Assembly (NCBI GenBank): GCA_010909165.1
Contig: VJWM01000063.1
Coordinates: 1,116,001 to 1,180,000 of the forward strand
Source: Anthoceros angustus
Lineage: Eukaryota > Streptophyta > Anthocerotopsida > Anthocerotales > Anthocerotaceae
DNA length: 64,000 nucleotides
Reading direction: 5' to 3'
The position numbers were made by a program, and so were the translations under genes. Within the stretch, counting starts at the first letter, position 1. Each line of letters opens with the position of its first letter. The notes under the pieces are model-generated. The model saw only the letters and a program-made list of their open reading frames with translations, did not search any database and was not told the origin of the DNA. Positions 35,976 to 47,060 of this stretch are shown here, piece after piece.

Positions 35976-38900
35976 ATGGGGGCCGTTTGCTCCAGGAAGG
36001 CAACTTCCGAGGAGCCGGAGCAGGGGAGTGAGATTTTCGATGCACGAGGTGGTGGGGCTTGGACTTCGATGCCGAATGGGCCGGAGAAGACCGACATGGT
36101 TGCTAAGGTCCCGGAGGTGATGGAGAAGGATCCGTCCTTTCCTGCCAAGAAGGGGGTGCTTTTCAACCTGGAGAATAACCAGACCTATGATAAGGAAGCT
36201 GATGATAATTCTGACAAGAAGCGGCTCTCTAGAGTGCTTTCGGATAAAGCTAGGACTGCGAGAGTGAAGACGAGTACAGTGGCAAGGATGGGTGCTGCTA
36301 AGGTGTGTCGGGACAGGACACGGTTGCTGTTGGTTGAAATGACGTGGGTTGAGGGAAGGGAAGTGAACTGACGTTGTGGTTGCCTTCTTGCAGATGTCTG
36401 AAGTGAAGACCCTGCTGGGTAAAGCAGGGCAGGCAGGGATAGGGAAGACACTGGAGGCAATTGACACAATTGGGAGCACCCTCACGAACCTGAATGGAGG
36501 AACTGTTGCCAAGGGGAACAAGATTGGGATTCTGGCTTTTGAGATTGCCAACACCGTTGTGAAGGGCAACAATCTGAAGCTCTCGCTATCAGCAGAGGAA
36601 ATAAAGATATTGAAGGAGGAAATTCTGGTCTCGGAAGGAGTGCAACGATTGGTTTCCCGTGATATGGATGTGTTGTTGCGCATTGCTGCTGCTGACAAAA
36701 GGTAGTGCTGTTGGAGGGCTTCATTCCGGTCAGAGCTGCAGGGGAATGGTCAACTCTAGAGCTTTATCACCTGACGATAGGTCTAGCTGTAAGCTGACCG
36801 GACGAGGAATTGATATCCTTGCAGAGAGGAACTCAAGATTTTTTCTGGAGAGGTTATAAGGTTTGGGAATCGGTGCAAAGATCCTCATTGGCACAAGCTG
36901 GACAGAGTTTTCAGCAAGTAATGAGACCACACTCGCCTGTCTCTTGCTGTCTTTCTGAATGCTTGTTGCTTTCTGCCATCTGCTGCCTGAGTGATCTTCT
37001 TGATCCATTTACCTTGTGTGTCCCCCTGGATGTTCAGGTTAGGAGATGAAGTGTCTATTCCAAAGATATCCAAAGAGCATGCAGATGCTACGTTGCACTA
37101 CCTAATGACTTTTGCGCAGCACACTGCGGTATTTCTATGTCCTAGTAGCTTTCAGGACCTCTTCCCAGCTGCACAGTTGCCTGAAGCTGTGTGTGACCAG
37201 TTGTAACTCTTGTCAACCCAACACAGGAATTGTATCATGAGCTGCATACGTTGGATAGGTGTCAAGCCGATCTCAAGCGAAAGCAGACAGAAGATGACTC
37301 GTCCTGCACTTCTCAGAGAGGTATGCAGCCTGCGTTGTCCTAAATTTTGTCATTTGTTGGCACATTGTCAGCATAGGCTGCAGTGGATAGTTTTTCATGT
37401 GAAATTTTAAGCTTACTAAGTCAACGTTCTAGGGGAGAGTGTATCTATCCTGAAGAGTGACCTCAAAAGCCAGCAGAAACATGTTAAAAATTTGAAGAAG
37501 CGGTCCTTATGGTCAAAAATTCTAGAAGAGGTAAGTAAGTTTTATGCCCACAAGTGGAGAGTTGAGCTTGAGGGAGTGGGCAATCCCACTCCCACTTCGC
37601 TGAGTGAATTCACTCAGCGAAGTGCTACCACTGTTGTATTCAACTGTGCAAAGTGACAAATGTTTAAGAGATCCTTTGCAGGTGATGGAAAAGCTTGTGG
37701 ATCTCGTATACTATCTTCATCAAGAGCTTCAGACTTTGTTTGCAGGGCTTGGTATGTGATGTTCATTAGCATTACCACTCTCTCAGCTGGTAGTACGAGC
37801 CTGGTCCTTTTGGGAGAGCTAACTTGTGCAACTTATTTGTTACGTTTGATTTTCTCAGATGAAACTCCAATCCCATCAGAGGGACAGCTAGGAGCCTCTG
37901 GTCTTGCATTACATTATGCAAACCTCGTCAATCAGATAGAAAGTCTGGTATGCACTTCCACGTGTGAACTTGTGATGGAGTGGCACATTCCGGCAGCACA
38001 TTTCAGCTGAGCTGATAATTTGACAGGTGTCACGGCCAAGCTCTGTTCCTCCTAATACACGCGACACCCTTTATCAGGGGTTGCCACCAAGTATAAAAGC
38101 TGCTCTGCGCAATAAGCTGCAATCAGCTTATAAAGATGAGGTACACCCAGCTGTAGCTTGATGAGTTGTTTTTGACCAATTGTACATCGGGATCATGGCA
38201 GTAAGAGTTTCCAGTATTGTGTTTGTGAAAGCAGCAATCTGTTTCTGAAATTCGAGAAGAGATGGACAAAACCTTGGATTGGCTGGCAGTTGTGGCAGCA
38301 AATACGACAAAGTAAGTCATACTGTTCATCCTTGTAACATTGCAGTGAAGTGGCTTGATCCTGCGCTTCATCTATTGAACCTATCTATGTTGGATATTGA
38401 TTACTGTTGTTTTGTTTGTTCATGTACAGGGCGCATCATGGATTTGGCTGGGTGGGCGAATGGGCCAATACCGGGTGAGGAACTTGGACATATGTCGGTT
38501 TCCTGGCCTCATTTCCAATGAATGTTGGAGGTGTCTGACGTCACTTTCCTGATTTCCTTGTCAACCTTTTCAGGGGCGCATCAGACCGCAGGCTTCCCGG
38601 TCATACAGATCTTACCTTGCTGCAAACTCTACATCATGCTGACCAAGCAATTACGGAGGGATACATCCTTGAGCTGGTGGTTGGTCTGCACCACTTGGTG
38701 AGCAGGGCACGAATGAATGGTCACAACAAGTCTCCTACCAATCATCTAGTGCGACCATCACCTCCTTCTGTACCAATATTGCCAACTCCTCATGTGACAC
38801 AGAGGCAAAGTCCACCAACACAGGAAAATGGACAGCATGCTCCTCCTGCTACAGCTCTCTCACCGGAGGACCAAGAGATGCTCGCCATAGCCATCAGAGC

Positions 38901-39180
38901 AGCCAGGAAATTTCCACTGGGAACTAGCAAAAGCCAGGAATTCAACACCGGTGGAGACAAGGAAAATGCCTTGATGCGGAGCAACAGGCTGAGCAAGAGC
39001 AGCAGTCACTCGCCCAGCACACTTGGTGGGCACAACCCTGCTCCAATGTACAAGAAACGGCAGCCAAGCAATGCCCACGCATTGCCTATTTCTCCTCTGG
39101 ACCTGGATATCGACCTAATTAAGGAACTAGATGTCATTGACAGAGTTAACTCTCTGAAAGATAGCTCTCCGGAATCATGA
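35976..39180 (+). CDS. PSI1-like protein (DUF3475 and DUF668), 12 exons
   Basis: Homologue of the plant PSK SIMULATOR family, growth-promoting proteins thought to act with phytosulfokine signalling. Exons are 35976-36302, 36394-36701, 36825-36917, 37038-37128, 37227-37320, 37433-37530, 37682-37751, 37859-37947, 38027-38140, 38235-38311, 38430-38474 and 38574-39180; the frame closes to 670 residues. MGAVCS at the start is a good N-myristoylation and acylation context. DUF3475 is seen at about 150-210 (KGNKIGILAFEIANTVVKG), a coiled-coil middle with QQKHVKNLKKRSLWSKILEE, and DUF668 at about 365-460 (GLALHYANLVNQIESL, RDTLYQGLPPSIKAALR, KAHHGFGWVGEWA, TLHHADQAITEGYILELVVG). The tail is serine-rich with DLDIDLIKELDVIDRV near the end. 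Confidence 0.93.
37593..37624. repeat. Perfect 32-bp palindrome in PSI1-like intron 6
   Basis: The 16-nt half CACTTCGCTGAGTGAA is followed at once by its exact reverse complement, centred on GAATTC. It lies mid-intron, away from splice sites. Confidence 0.9.
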
Positions 39181-40633
39181 AACTGCACTCCCTCGCTCCT
39201 GCTTCTCTGGAGACTTAAGGAGTTTGAAAGCTGCTTGCCATGCTTCTCCACTGGAACTGATTTACCTGGTGTCCAAAAGGTTAGTCAAGCACGCAGTATG
39301 TAATTATATTTTGGGACCTAAGTCATGCATTCCTCTGAAGAGCAACTCGCTTCACCTTTTGCAGTTCTCCGCCTTGAACCCGTCACAGGCATATAATTTT
39401 GTGTGCGTAATTCACAAGCGTTGTGGTTCACTCTTAGCACAGGACAGCCTCTAAAAATTACTACAAAGTGGTGATGGTAATCGCTAAAATGATGGTAGGT
39501 CTCACTACAAATTCCCGAGCCAGGGGACGCACACCCTGCACATCTTTCGGTCTCCGGTGCCATCACGTCTGGCTGGCACTTCCTTTCATGAGGCATGACT
39601 GCCGGGTTCCAGGCGCATGAGAATCTGCGATGGCGGAGAGGAAACCTGAACACCGGCACGCTTTGCAGACAGCGAGGTAGAACTCTTATCAGATTCGAGC
39701 AAAACAACAACATATTATTGTTTTTATTTCTTCCTATGTATACCTGTATACCTGCCTGTTAAAATAAAAGACGCCATGTGACTGACGGACACTAGTTGAT
39801 GAGAGCCTGATCCACCTCGCCGCCACCGCCATCTCGCTAGACACCTCAGCTCGAGAGCTAGAACTTTGAAAAGTGGCAGTTGGAGTCACTGAATCAACAG
39901 CTCTGTGAACTTGCGCCCCAAACTTATGGATGTTGCACCTGCTTTGTGTATTTTCATATGGCATATGTAAGCCCCAATGTACCACTTGGGTGGCACCAGC
40001 AGCAGCCACTATGGCCCGCATGTGCACCAAGTGCAGCTGCTGCAGCTCTTGAGTATACAACTCCACCAACGGCGGTTGCATGGTTGCATGTTGCAACTGA
40101 TGCTTTCGACCTTCAGTTGCAATTGCAGCCTTCCAACTGCACTTGCAACTCGCTTGGAGTCCGTACAATTGTTAACCGGTAGTCAAACTACAGCTATCCT
40201 GGCTACTGCCTGTCTAATAGCACTTTAGCTGCATTGGGAGGTGTTGCCGCCAGCTATCCTTGGCAACGCATTTGCCGGCGGTGCGGTCATCATCGCATGT
40301 CAACCATTGTGCTTGTAGTTGAGGATTCGATAGAGCGGCTGCGGAGAACAAAATTGGCAGACCGAGCATCTACACTTAGACATGATTTGCTGCATCGAAG
40401 GCCAAGGAATCCACGATGGAATCCACAATGCTCCACCGTTTACATTCCGTTGGCACCCCAGTTCTCGCTCAATGGGAGTCTGCAAATCGCGCCTTGCCAC
40501 CCCGGAGGAAAACACACGATCAGCAAATCATCCACGTCTTCAAGGTCTAATTCATAGATTGCGAGAAAACCCGATTCATATCTACAGCTAATTGTCTATT
40601 TCGGACATGCCTGCCTATATATAGGTAACATTA
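39181..40633. other. Intergenic region, no gene recognised
   Basis: PSI1-like 3' flank followed by sequence without recognised coding homology. Short GCAACTGC-like motifs at 40.0-40.15 kb open frames by chance. Confidence 0.35.
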
Positions 40634-40840
40634 GTCCTTGGGCCATGGACGAATCATAAAAATACTAAAGGAAAGTACGTCCTTGGGCTATGGACCAATC
40701 AGAGAAACAAAAAATGAAAATAAGTTCTTGGGTAATGGACCAATCCGAAAAAAAATAAAGGAAAATTAGTCCTTGGGCTTTGGACCAATCAGCAAAACAA
40801 TAAAGGAAAATTCGTCCTTGGGCTATGAACGGATCACAGT
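40634..40840 (+). repeat. Minisatellite with CCAAT boxes, about 5 units
   Basis: Imperfect units of about 45-50 bp, each with TCCTTGGGCTATGGACCAATC followed by an A-rich spacer (AAAATAAAGGAAA). Units begin near 40636, 40680, 40725, 40771 and 40815. Spacer length varies. The GACCAATC core is kept in most units. Confidence 0.75.
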
Positions 40841-41189
40841 TAAGTGCAATTTTCATATGTCCTTGGTCTGCAAAAACACCAAACCTACGGCAACGCATAA
40901 AACAAAGCACTTCTCTCACGCCGTTCCACAACCACTCTTAGTACTGCAAACGCGGCCATTGCTGTGATCACCAGCACGGCCACAATTGCCTGCCCAGGCA
41001 AGTTCACAACTATGACTCCTGTGATTGCGCAGATGGCCGCAATCACAATTGCACCTACCTTTGGATGCCATACTCTGCGCCTCTCACCTCCCACTCCACT
41101 CGCACTATCCGTCCCAACATGTGCACATTTGAATGTGCATCCTCCCACCATATAAGGCACCGCGCGCTGTACACGAATGGTGTGCGCAA

Positions 41190-41540
41190 GCGAGTGGTAG
41201 GAGCCATTCTGAGGATGCACCGAAACTGCCTTCCGGGTCCCTACGCTTCCCGCAGCACTGCGCCTGCATCCCCAAGTTCCACGCGCATGCAAAACTCCTC
41301 CGGCGTCATGCCGAGCAGTTGGGCAGCAGCTTGGAATGCAGTGGCCCATACCTCGCCGGTCTCATATGCCAGGAGCACCCGCACTCAATACCGCAGCCGA
41401 CTGCACTTCTATCCCGCACACTTTCTGCAGTATTCTTCTTCGAGCAAAGTCCCGCAGCTTTGGCATTCACTGTACAGCAAGAACTTTGAACTGTCCACCC
41501 CTCTGAGTGTTACAATGACCACAACTTTGCGCCCAGGTAG
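41190..41540 (-). pseudogene. RPA1-like zinc-ribbon/OB-fold (DBD-C) fragment
   Basis: One minus-strand frame reads VVVIVTLRGVD, a CxxC...CxxC zinc ribbon (ECQSCGTLLEEEYCRKCAG), then ETGEVWATAFQAAAQLLGM and TPEEFCMRVELGD. The order matches the C-terminal DNA-binding domain of replication protein A large subunit. Three in-frame stops interrupt it: after KCAG, after RLRY and after LREA. It is therefore dead. RPA-like genes are common in Helitrons and related elements, but no Rep/helicase was found. Confidence 0.5.
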
Positions 41541-41603
41541 CTGCACCACCCCCGCCGTCGCCATGCGTACTTGATCCATGTTCCACACGGGAAGGCCGTC
41601 CGC

Positions 41604-42346
41604 CTGCGCAACCCCCGTGGCCGCACCACTTTCCATTTGTCCACTGTCAATGTATGGCAAGCCGCAACAGGATGGCGCCTCTGGCAGGCTGCACTTGTCT
41701 TCCCGCGCCATTCGCCCCAACCGTGCCCAAATGCCAGTGGCTACCCCATGTATTCTCGTACACATGCGCCCAGACCTTGTTCATGTATATGTACAGCGGG
41801 AACGGAATGCAATACACGATGGAAAATGAACGAAAGAACTGGCGGCGGTGTGCCTCGCAGCTTGTAATACACATTCGCAAACCAAGCGAAATAGCGCCAC
41901 GCCTAAGTCACCGACAACATTACCCCATGGGCGGTCCAGGACAAACAAAATTCAAAACGCAAATGCCCATCCTCGAATCAAACACAGTCCGCTGCAACCC
42001 CGTGGCCGCACCACCATTTGTCCATCAATGTATGGCAAGTAAGGATGGCGCCCGGCGGTGCACTTGTCTTCCGCCATTCGCCCCAACCGTGCCCAAATGC
42101 CATTACCCCATGTATTCTCGCACATGCGCACCTTGTTCATGTATATGTCAATGCAATGGAAAATGAACGAAAGAACCTGAGCGGGCAGGTGCCTCGCAGT
42201 TGTACGCACACATTCGCAAACCAAGCAGAAATAGCGCTCACGCTCTAAGTCAGCTGACAACATTACCCCATGGGCCAGGGTCCAGGACAAACAAAAATTC
42301 AAAACGCAAATGCCCATCCCTCGAATCAAACACAGGTCCGTGGCTG
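41604..42346. repeat. Tandem duplication, about 370-bp unit with many small indels
   Basis: Unit 1 runs from about 41604 to 41990 and unit 2 from about 41991 to 42346. Both share ACCCCGTGGCCGCACCA, GCCCCAACCGTGCCCAAATG, CCTTGTTCATGTATATG and CAAATGCCCATCC. The units differ mainly by deletions and insertions of 1-10 bp, with few substitutions. The minus-strand frame reads YMNKV and ENTWG in both but is not open throughout. Confidence 0.7.
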
Positions 42347-42410
42347 CCGGGACACAGGCGCATGGCGAGAGGGGGGAGCAGGCTCCCCTTGCACCTCCTC
42401 CTCCAGGCGT

Positions 42411-42590
42411 GCCCGTGGGGGGCGAGGGCGGAGGAGGCGACGTCGGAGGCATCGGTGAGGATAGGGGGTCAAGCGGCTCCCGGCCAGGGAAGGAGCCCGT
42501 GCCCGTGGGGGGCGAGGGCGAAGGAGGCGACGTCGGAGGCATCAATGAGGATAGGGGATCAAGCGGCTCCCGGCCGGGGAAGGAGCCCGT
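42411..42590. repeat. 90-bp tandem repeat, two units
   Basis: Units 42411-42500 and 42501-42590 are nearly identical and begin GCCCGTGGGGGGCGAGGGCG; part of a third follows. Being 90 bp long, the unit keeps the frame. It codes a proline/serine-rich repeat on the minus strand and a glycine/glutamate-rich one on the plus strand. Which strand, if any, is expressed is unclear. Confidence 0.75.
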
Positions 42591-42654
42591 ACCCGGGGCG
42601 ATTTCGGGCGGAGTGGAGTCCAACGAGATTGCGGAGTGAGAGGAGGCGGCGATA

Positions 42655-42954
42655 GTGGACGACGAGGGAGACGTGGACTGGATTGCGAACGAAGGGGGCA
42701 AGGTAAAGGGGCATGGGTCAGAAAAGTCCAATGATTCTGATGGTAAGGGAACACACACTTTCCTCCATGACTGCAAGGGTCTTGCCAATGCTGGTGGCTG
42801 CACTCGATGTTTGCAAGTGGGGTTTGCAAGTGTGGATGGAGTGGATAGGACCAGGCCCTATAGGGTCATCTACGACAAAAATGGGAACTTCGTCCGCATT
42901 TGGTATACGGACGTGGAGCGTCGTCAGAAGATTGAACAGAGATTGGGGCGGTGA
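42655..42954 (+). CDS. Possible exon of an unrecognised accessory gene
   Basis: Open frame of 99 residues that starts acidic (MDDEGDVDWIANEGG) and contains GGCTRCLQVGFASV and RPYRVIYDKNGNFVRIWYTD, a composition more protein-like than its neighbours. I do not recognise it. The frame ends in a charged, coiled-coil-like stretch. It may be a piece of the mobile region that follows. Confidence 0.25.
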   Translation: MDDEGDVDWIANEGGKVKGHGSEKSNDSDGKGTHTFLHDCKGLANAGGCTRCLQVGFASVDGVDRTRPYRVIYDKNGNFVRIWYTDVERRQKIEQRLGR

Positions 42955-43667
42955 AGCTGCGGAGCGGAGGAGGCTGCAAGGCTGCGGGAAGAGCTGACCG
43001 AGCTCACCGTAGACCTTGAGGCAGCTGGCGTCGGCACCTAGAAGAGGAAGAGGGTGCAGCTGAACATGGGGGCGGCAGACCGAATAGTCGGGGCGGGCGC
43101 CGGTAGGCAAAGGCAAACATGCCAGGGGGGAGAGTGCCGGAGGGGCGAACTCCGGTGTTGTGGCCGTGAGGCGTGAATGGGGCCAGCACCAGTGGGGAGG
43201 GGGCCACCTCCCAAGGCCGCAACAAGGAGGAGGCTCTAGCTCAAATGGAGCTCCGGGGTATGGAACACCATAATATTTGAAGCGGCTGAATATACATGAA
43301 GCGGCTTTTCAGTTGAATATACGGCAAACAAGGTTTTCGATGGGTATCGACAGGCCATATTTGAGCATACACTGCAGAAGATGGCACAGAATAAGGGTGC
43401 CGTGACCGCCCTGACATCTGTACAGGAAGGGTCCGTCAAATCGCGCGAGCATTGTTTTTGCTAGAAACGATGCCCATGTCCTTAGACCATGCGATACGAT
43501 TAGGATCCGTTAATGACCACGGGCAACGACCCCCGGGGCCCCTTTGGAGGGAATGCGTACACATATGTATACTCTCTTGCTATACACCCATATATGCACA
43601 TGGTGGACGAGGTTTTGAACAACAGTATAGGGTTAAAAGGGCGGCCGAACGGAAGAACCGGCTGATC

Positions 43668-43691
43668 TGGGCGCCGGCATGCCGGCGCCCA
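43668..43691. repeat. 24-bp perfect palindrome, member of the GCCGGCATGCCGGC family
   Basis: The half TGGGCGCCGGCA is followed by its exact reverse complement. It is the most complete member of a palindrome family found only between 43.6 and 56.9 kb in this window. Confidence 0.9.
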
Positions 43692-43958
43692 CGTCCGCCC
43701 GAAGGACTTGTCGGCGGCAGGCGCCAACGGTGAATGACTTTCTCGATGCCAACTGTAGGACTCACTTCTTCAAACAAGCAGCATCGGCCTTAGAGGACTA
43801 GTCATTTGCCGACGGCACACGATCATGGACGCGAACCTACAAAATGAACCAAAGTTGCTTCCTCCGAGTGGTCAGGACAAGGCACCTTGCAAACCCGTTA
43901 GGGAACAAGGCACATATTCCGATCATTCCTCGCCTGACTCGAGTCCCTCCCGATATGT

Positions 43959-44483
43959 TCAGCCCGATTCATCGTCCATTACACCATCCGGGTTGCGGGC
44001 TTGAGGTGGGCTCAGAGCACTCATCTTCTCTTTGATCGCTTTCTTGTCGGCAGCATACAGATGTTTCCTTGCGTTCAGCTTGAACCCATAATAAACGATA
44101 ACCGTTCTCCGAACGAATAACTTCTGTATATTAGGTGGATTGTGTTGTTTGCCCCTCTTCCTTTTCGGGGGACGGACTTCGTGGTTCTCAACTCTGAGGA
44201 TGACTTCCGCCATATACTTCCCTTCGTATGCGTCTGCGTGGTCTGTCCTCCACCAATGCACAAGTAAGTAAGGATCAGGTGCGGTGAAATGGACTTCCAC
44301 AACCTTTGCGAGCCAGAAAGCTCTATTGTGTATGTCACCCTCACAAGGCGTTATAATAAACATGCCTTTCTCTATCTCCATGATATCCCCATTCATCCTT
44401 TCACACTCTTGTCCTTGACGATCAGCACCCTGGTGGGGTCCTAAGTACAAACAGCATAATATTTGAAGCGGCTGAATATACAT
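43959..44483 (-). pseudogene. C-terminal part of a DUF7869 protein, copy C
   Basis: Open frame of 174 residues whose sequence matches the broken C-terminal ends of the DUF7869 genes near 45.7 and 47.0 kb. Blocks are EIEKGMFIITPCEGD, NRAFWLAKVVEVHF, LLVHWWRTDHADAYEGKYMA, VRRTVIVYYGFKL and ADKKAIKEKMSAL. The layout (start of a globular domain, a W-rich strand, a YGF strand, a basic helix) resembles a BAH- or chromo-like reader, but I cannot assign it. It is the best preserved of the three copies. Confidence 0.5.
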
Positions 44484-47060
44484 GAAGCGGCTGCAGGGGT
44501 CTATATACGTGGATCCGGGTTTAAGATGGTTATTAAAACGGCATGTTTGGGATTAGGCGCGAAAATAAAATAAGGGTGAAGATCACCGTCGGCGATTGTA
44601 ATCTGATTACGGAAAAGCGGTGCTCTCTCGGCTTATCATGCGTTTGTAGAAAAGTACCCATGTTCTCTCCCCTCATTGCGGGGAAAAAAGGTCGTCGAGT
44701 TTCGGTGGCTTGTGTTGCAATCATTGTGGCCAAGAACAGAAATCACTGCATTTAAAATCACATGCAGACACATGGAGACAACTATGGTATGGGTTTTGTA
44801 GAGGTTGTCATATCAGCCGAAAATGTATGCGGCGATTGTTGGGTGTGGCATGGGCGGCATGCGGCGTCTTTTTGCCGAGCTCTCTGACGCGGCATGAAAC
44901 GCGGATATGTCTGTGTTATACGATGGCGGAAACGAACACAGGATGGGAGCATATGGCGTCTAGAGGGTGGAAAGTGGAGCACAAGCGATCCATGTCCGTC
45001 ACCTACATCTATAACGGCAAATGTTTATGACTAGTGCAATTGTGTAATCATGAAATGTATTGCGGTGTATTGCATGCCAAAACATGGTAGACGTACAAGG
45101 TGACATTTAAGATGTACATCGACGGCATGGTGGTCTGCATGTCTTAAAAACAATGTATGACAAGAACATGAAACTTATGCCCGACAACTCGTGTCCGACT
45201 TTCAAACCCTATGCCATGAAGAGAAATTAGGGATAAACATAAGGTTCCTTGTTATTTCTTGCTTAGCACATGTCATTACTCTTACTTTGAATCGAGACCC
45301 TCGTCCCGTCCACAGCCTCATCTCCATCTTCATCACTCTCCATTGCCTCATCCAAGTGTTTGGTTGAATGTGAGGACGGGCGCACTCAACTTTTCCTTTA
45401 TAGCTTTCTTATCTGCTGCGTCTGAGATGTTTCTGAAGTGAAACCCGTAGTATATAATAATGGTTTTTCGCACAAAACCTTTTGGATGTTGGGGCCCTTT
45501 CCCTTTCCACGACCTTTTTGGCGGGTGGTCCATTGTCGGCCATCCTTTGAAAAATTCTCCAACATACTTGCCCTCATAAGCATCCGTGTGCTCGATTCGC
45601 CACCGGTGCACAAGCAAATGATTCGGTGGCCCCAAGGTGCACACTTACAACCTTCGCTACCAACGCCTATTGTGTGTGTCACCTCGCACGGTGTCACAAT
45701 AAACATTCCTTTCTATCTCCATGATATCCCCATTCATCCTTTCACACTCTTGTCCTTGACGATCAAGACCCCGGTGGGGTCCTAAGTACAAACAAGATAA
45801 TATTTGAAGCGTCAATATACATGAAGCCGCGTAGGGTCTATATACGTGATCCGGTTTAAGATGGTTATTAAAACGGCATGTTTGGGATTAGTAAAATAAG
45901 GGTGAAGATCACCGCATACGCTTGTGCCATCTACGCTCGAAAACGGTGCTCTCCGCTTATCATGCGCCGAGAAAAGTACCCATGTTCTCCCCTCATTGGG
46001 GAAAAAAGTCGGTCGCTCGAGTTTCGTGGCTTGTGTTGCAATCATTGTGGCCAAGAACAGAAATCACGCGAAAATCACATGCATACATGGAGACAACTAT
46101 GGTATGGGTTTTGTAGAGGTTGTCATATCACCAAAATGCGCGGCGATTGTTGGTGGCATGGGCGCATGCTGCCTTTTGCCGTGGCTCTACGCAGCATGAA
46201 ACGCGGATATGTCTGTTATACGATGGCGAAACGAACACGATGGGAGCATATGGCGCCTAGAGGGTGGAAAGTGGAGCACAAGCACCATGTCCGTCACCTA
46301 CATCGCCTATAACGGCAAATGTTAATGACTAGTGCAATTGTGTAATCATGAAATGTATTGCGCTAGTGTATTGCAGCAGGCCAAAACATGGTAGACGGTA
46401 CAAGGTGACATTTAAGATGTACACATGGACGGCATGGTGGTCCTGCATGTCTTAAAAACAATGTATGACAAGAACATGAAACTTATGCCCGACAACTCTG
46501 GTGTCCGACTTTCAAACCCTATGCCATGAAGAGAAATTAGGGATAAACATAAGGTTCCCTTGTTATTTCAGTTGCTTAGCACATGTCATTACTCTTCCGA
46601 ATCGAGACCTCCCCGCCCACAGTGCCTCATCTCCATCTTCATCACTCTCCATTGCCTCATCCAAGTGTTTGGTTGAATGTGAGGACGAGCGCACTCAACT
46701 TTTCCTTTATAGCTTTCTTATCTGCTGCGTCTGAGATGTTTCGAAGTGAGTGAAACCCGTAGTATATAATAATGGTTTTTCGCACAAAACCTTTTGGATG
46801 TTGGGGCCCTTTCCCTTTCCCGACCTTTTTGGCGTGGTCCATTGTCACCACCCTTTGAAAAATTCTCCAACATACTTGCCCTCATAAGCATCCGTGGTGC
46901 TCGTTCGCCACTGCACAAGCAATACGGTTCGGCCCCAAGGTGCACACTTACAACCTTCGCTACCAACGCCTATTGTGTGTGTCACCGCACGGTGTCACAA
47001 TAAACATTCCTTTCTCAGATCTCCATAATATCGCCATCCATCCTTCTTGCCACCTCTTCT
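44378..47060. repeat. Tandem duplication with about 1.34-kb unit (DUF7869 tail plus a Cys-rich plus-strand frame)
   Basis: ATGATATCCCCATTCATCC at 44380 recurs at 45720, and a diverged third boundary lies near 47025. Each unit holds, on the plus strand, a frame with CCNHCGQEQ, YGFCRGCH and GWEHMA (44.6-45.0 and 46.0-46.3 kb). On the minus strand it holds the DUF7869 C-terminal tail (45.35-45.71 and 46.66-47.0 kb). The units differ by dozens of 1-10 bp indels, mostly deletions, which break both frames in the second unit. Confidence 0.75.

Noticed and set aside
35415-36045. Long minus-strand proline-rich frames upstream of PSI1
   Set aside because: They arise from G-rich plus-strand sequence and run into the clear PSI1-like exon 1 on the other strand.
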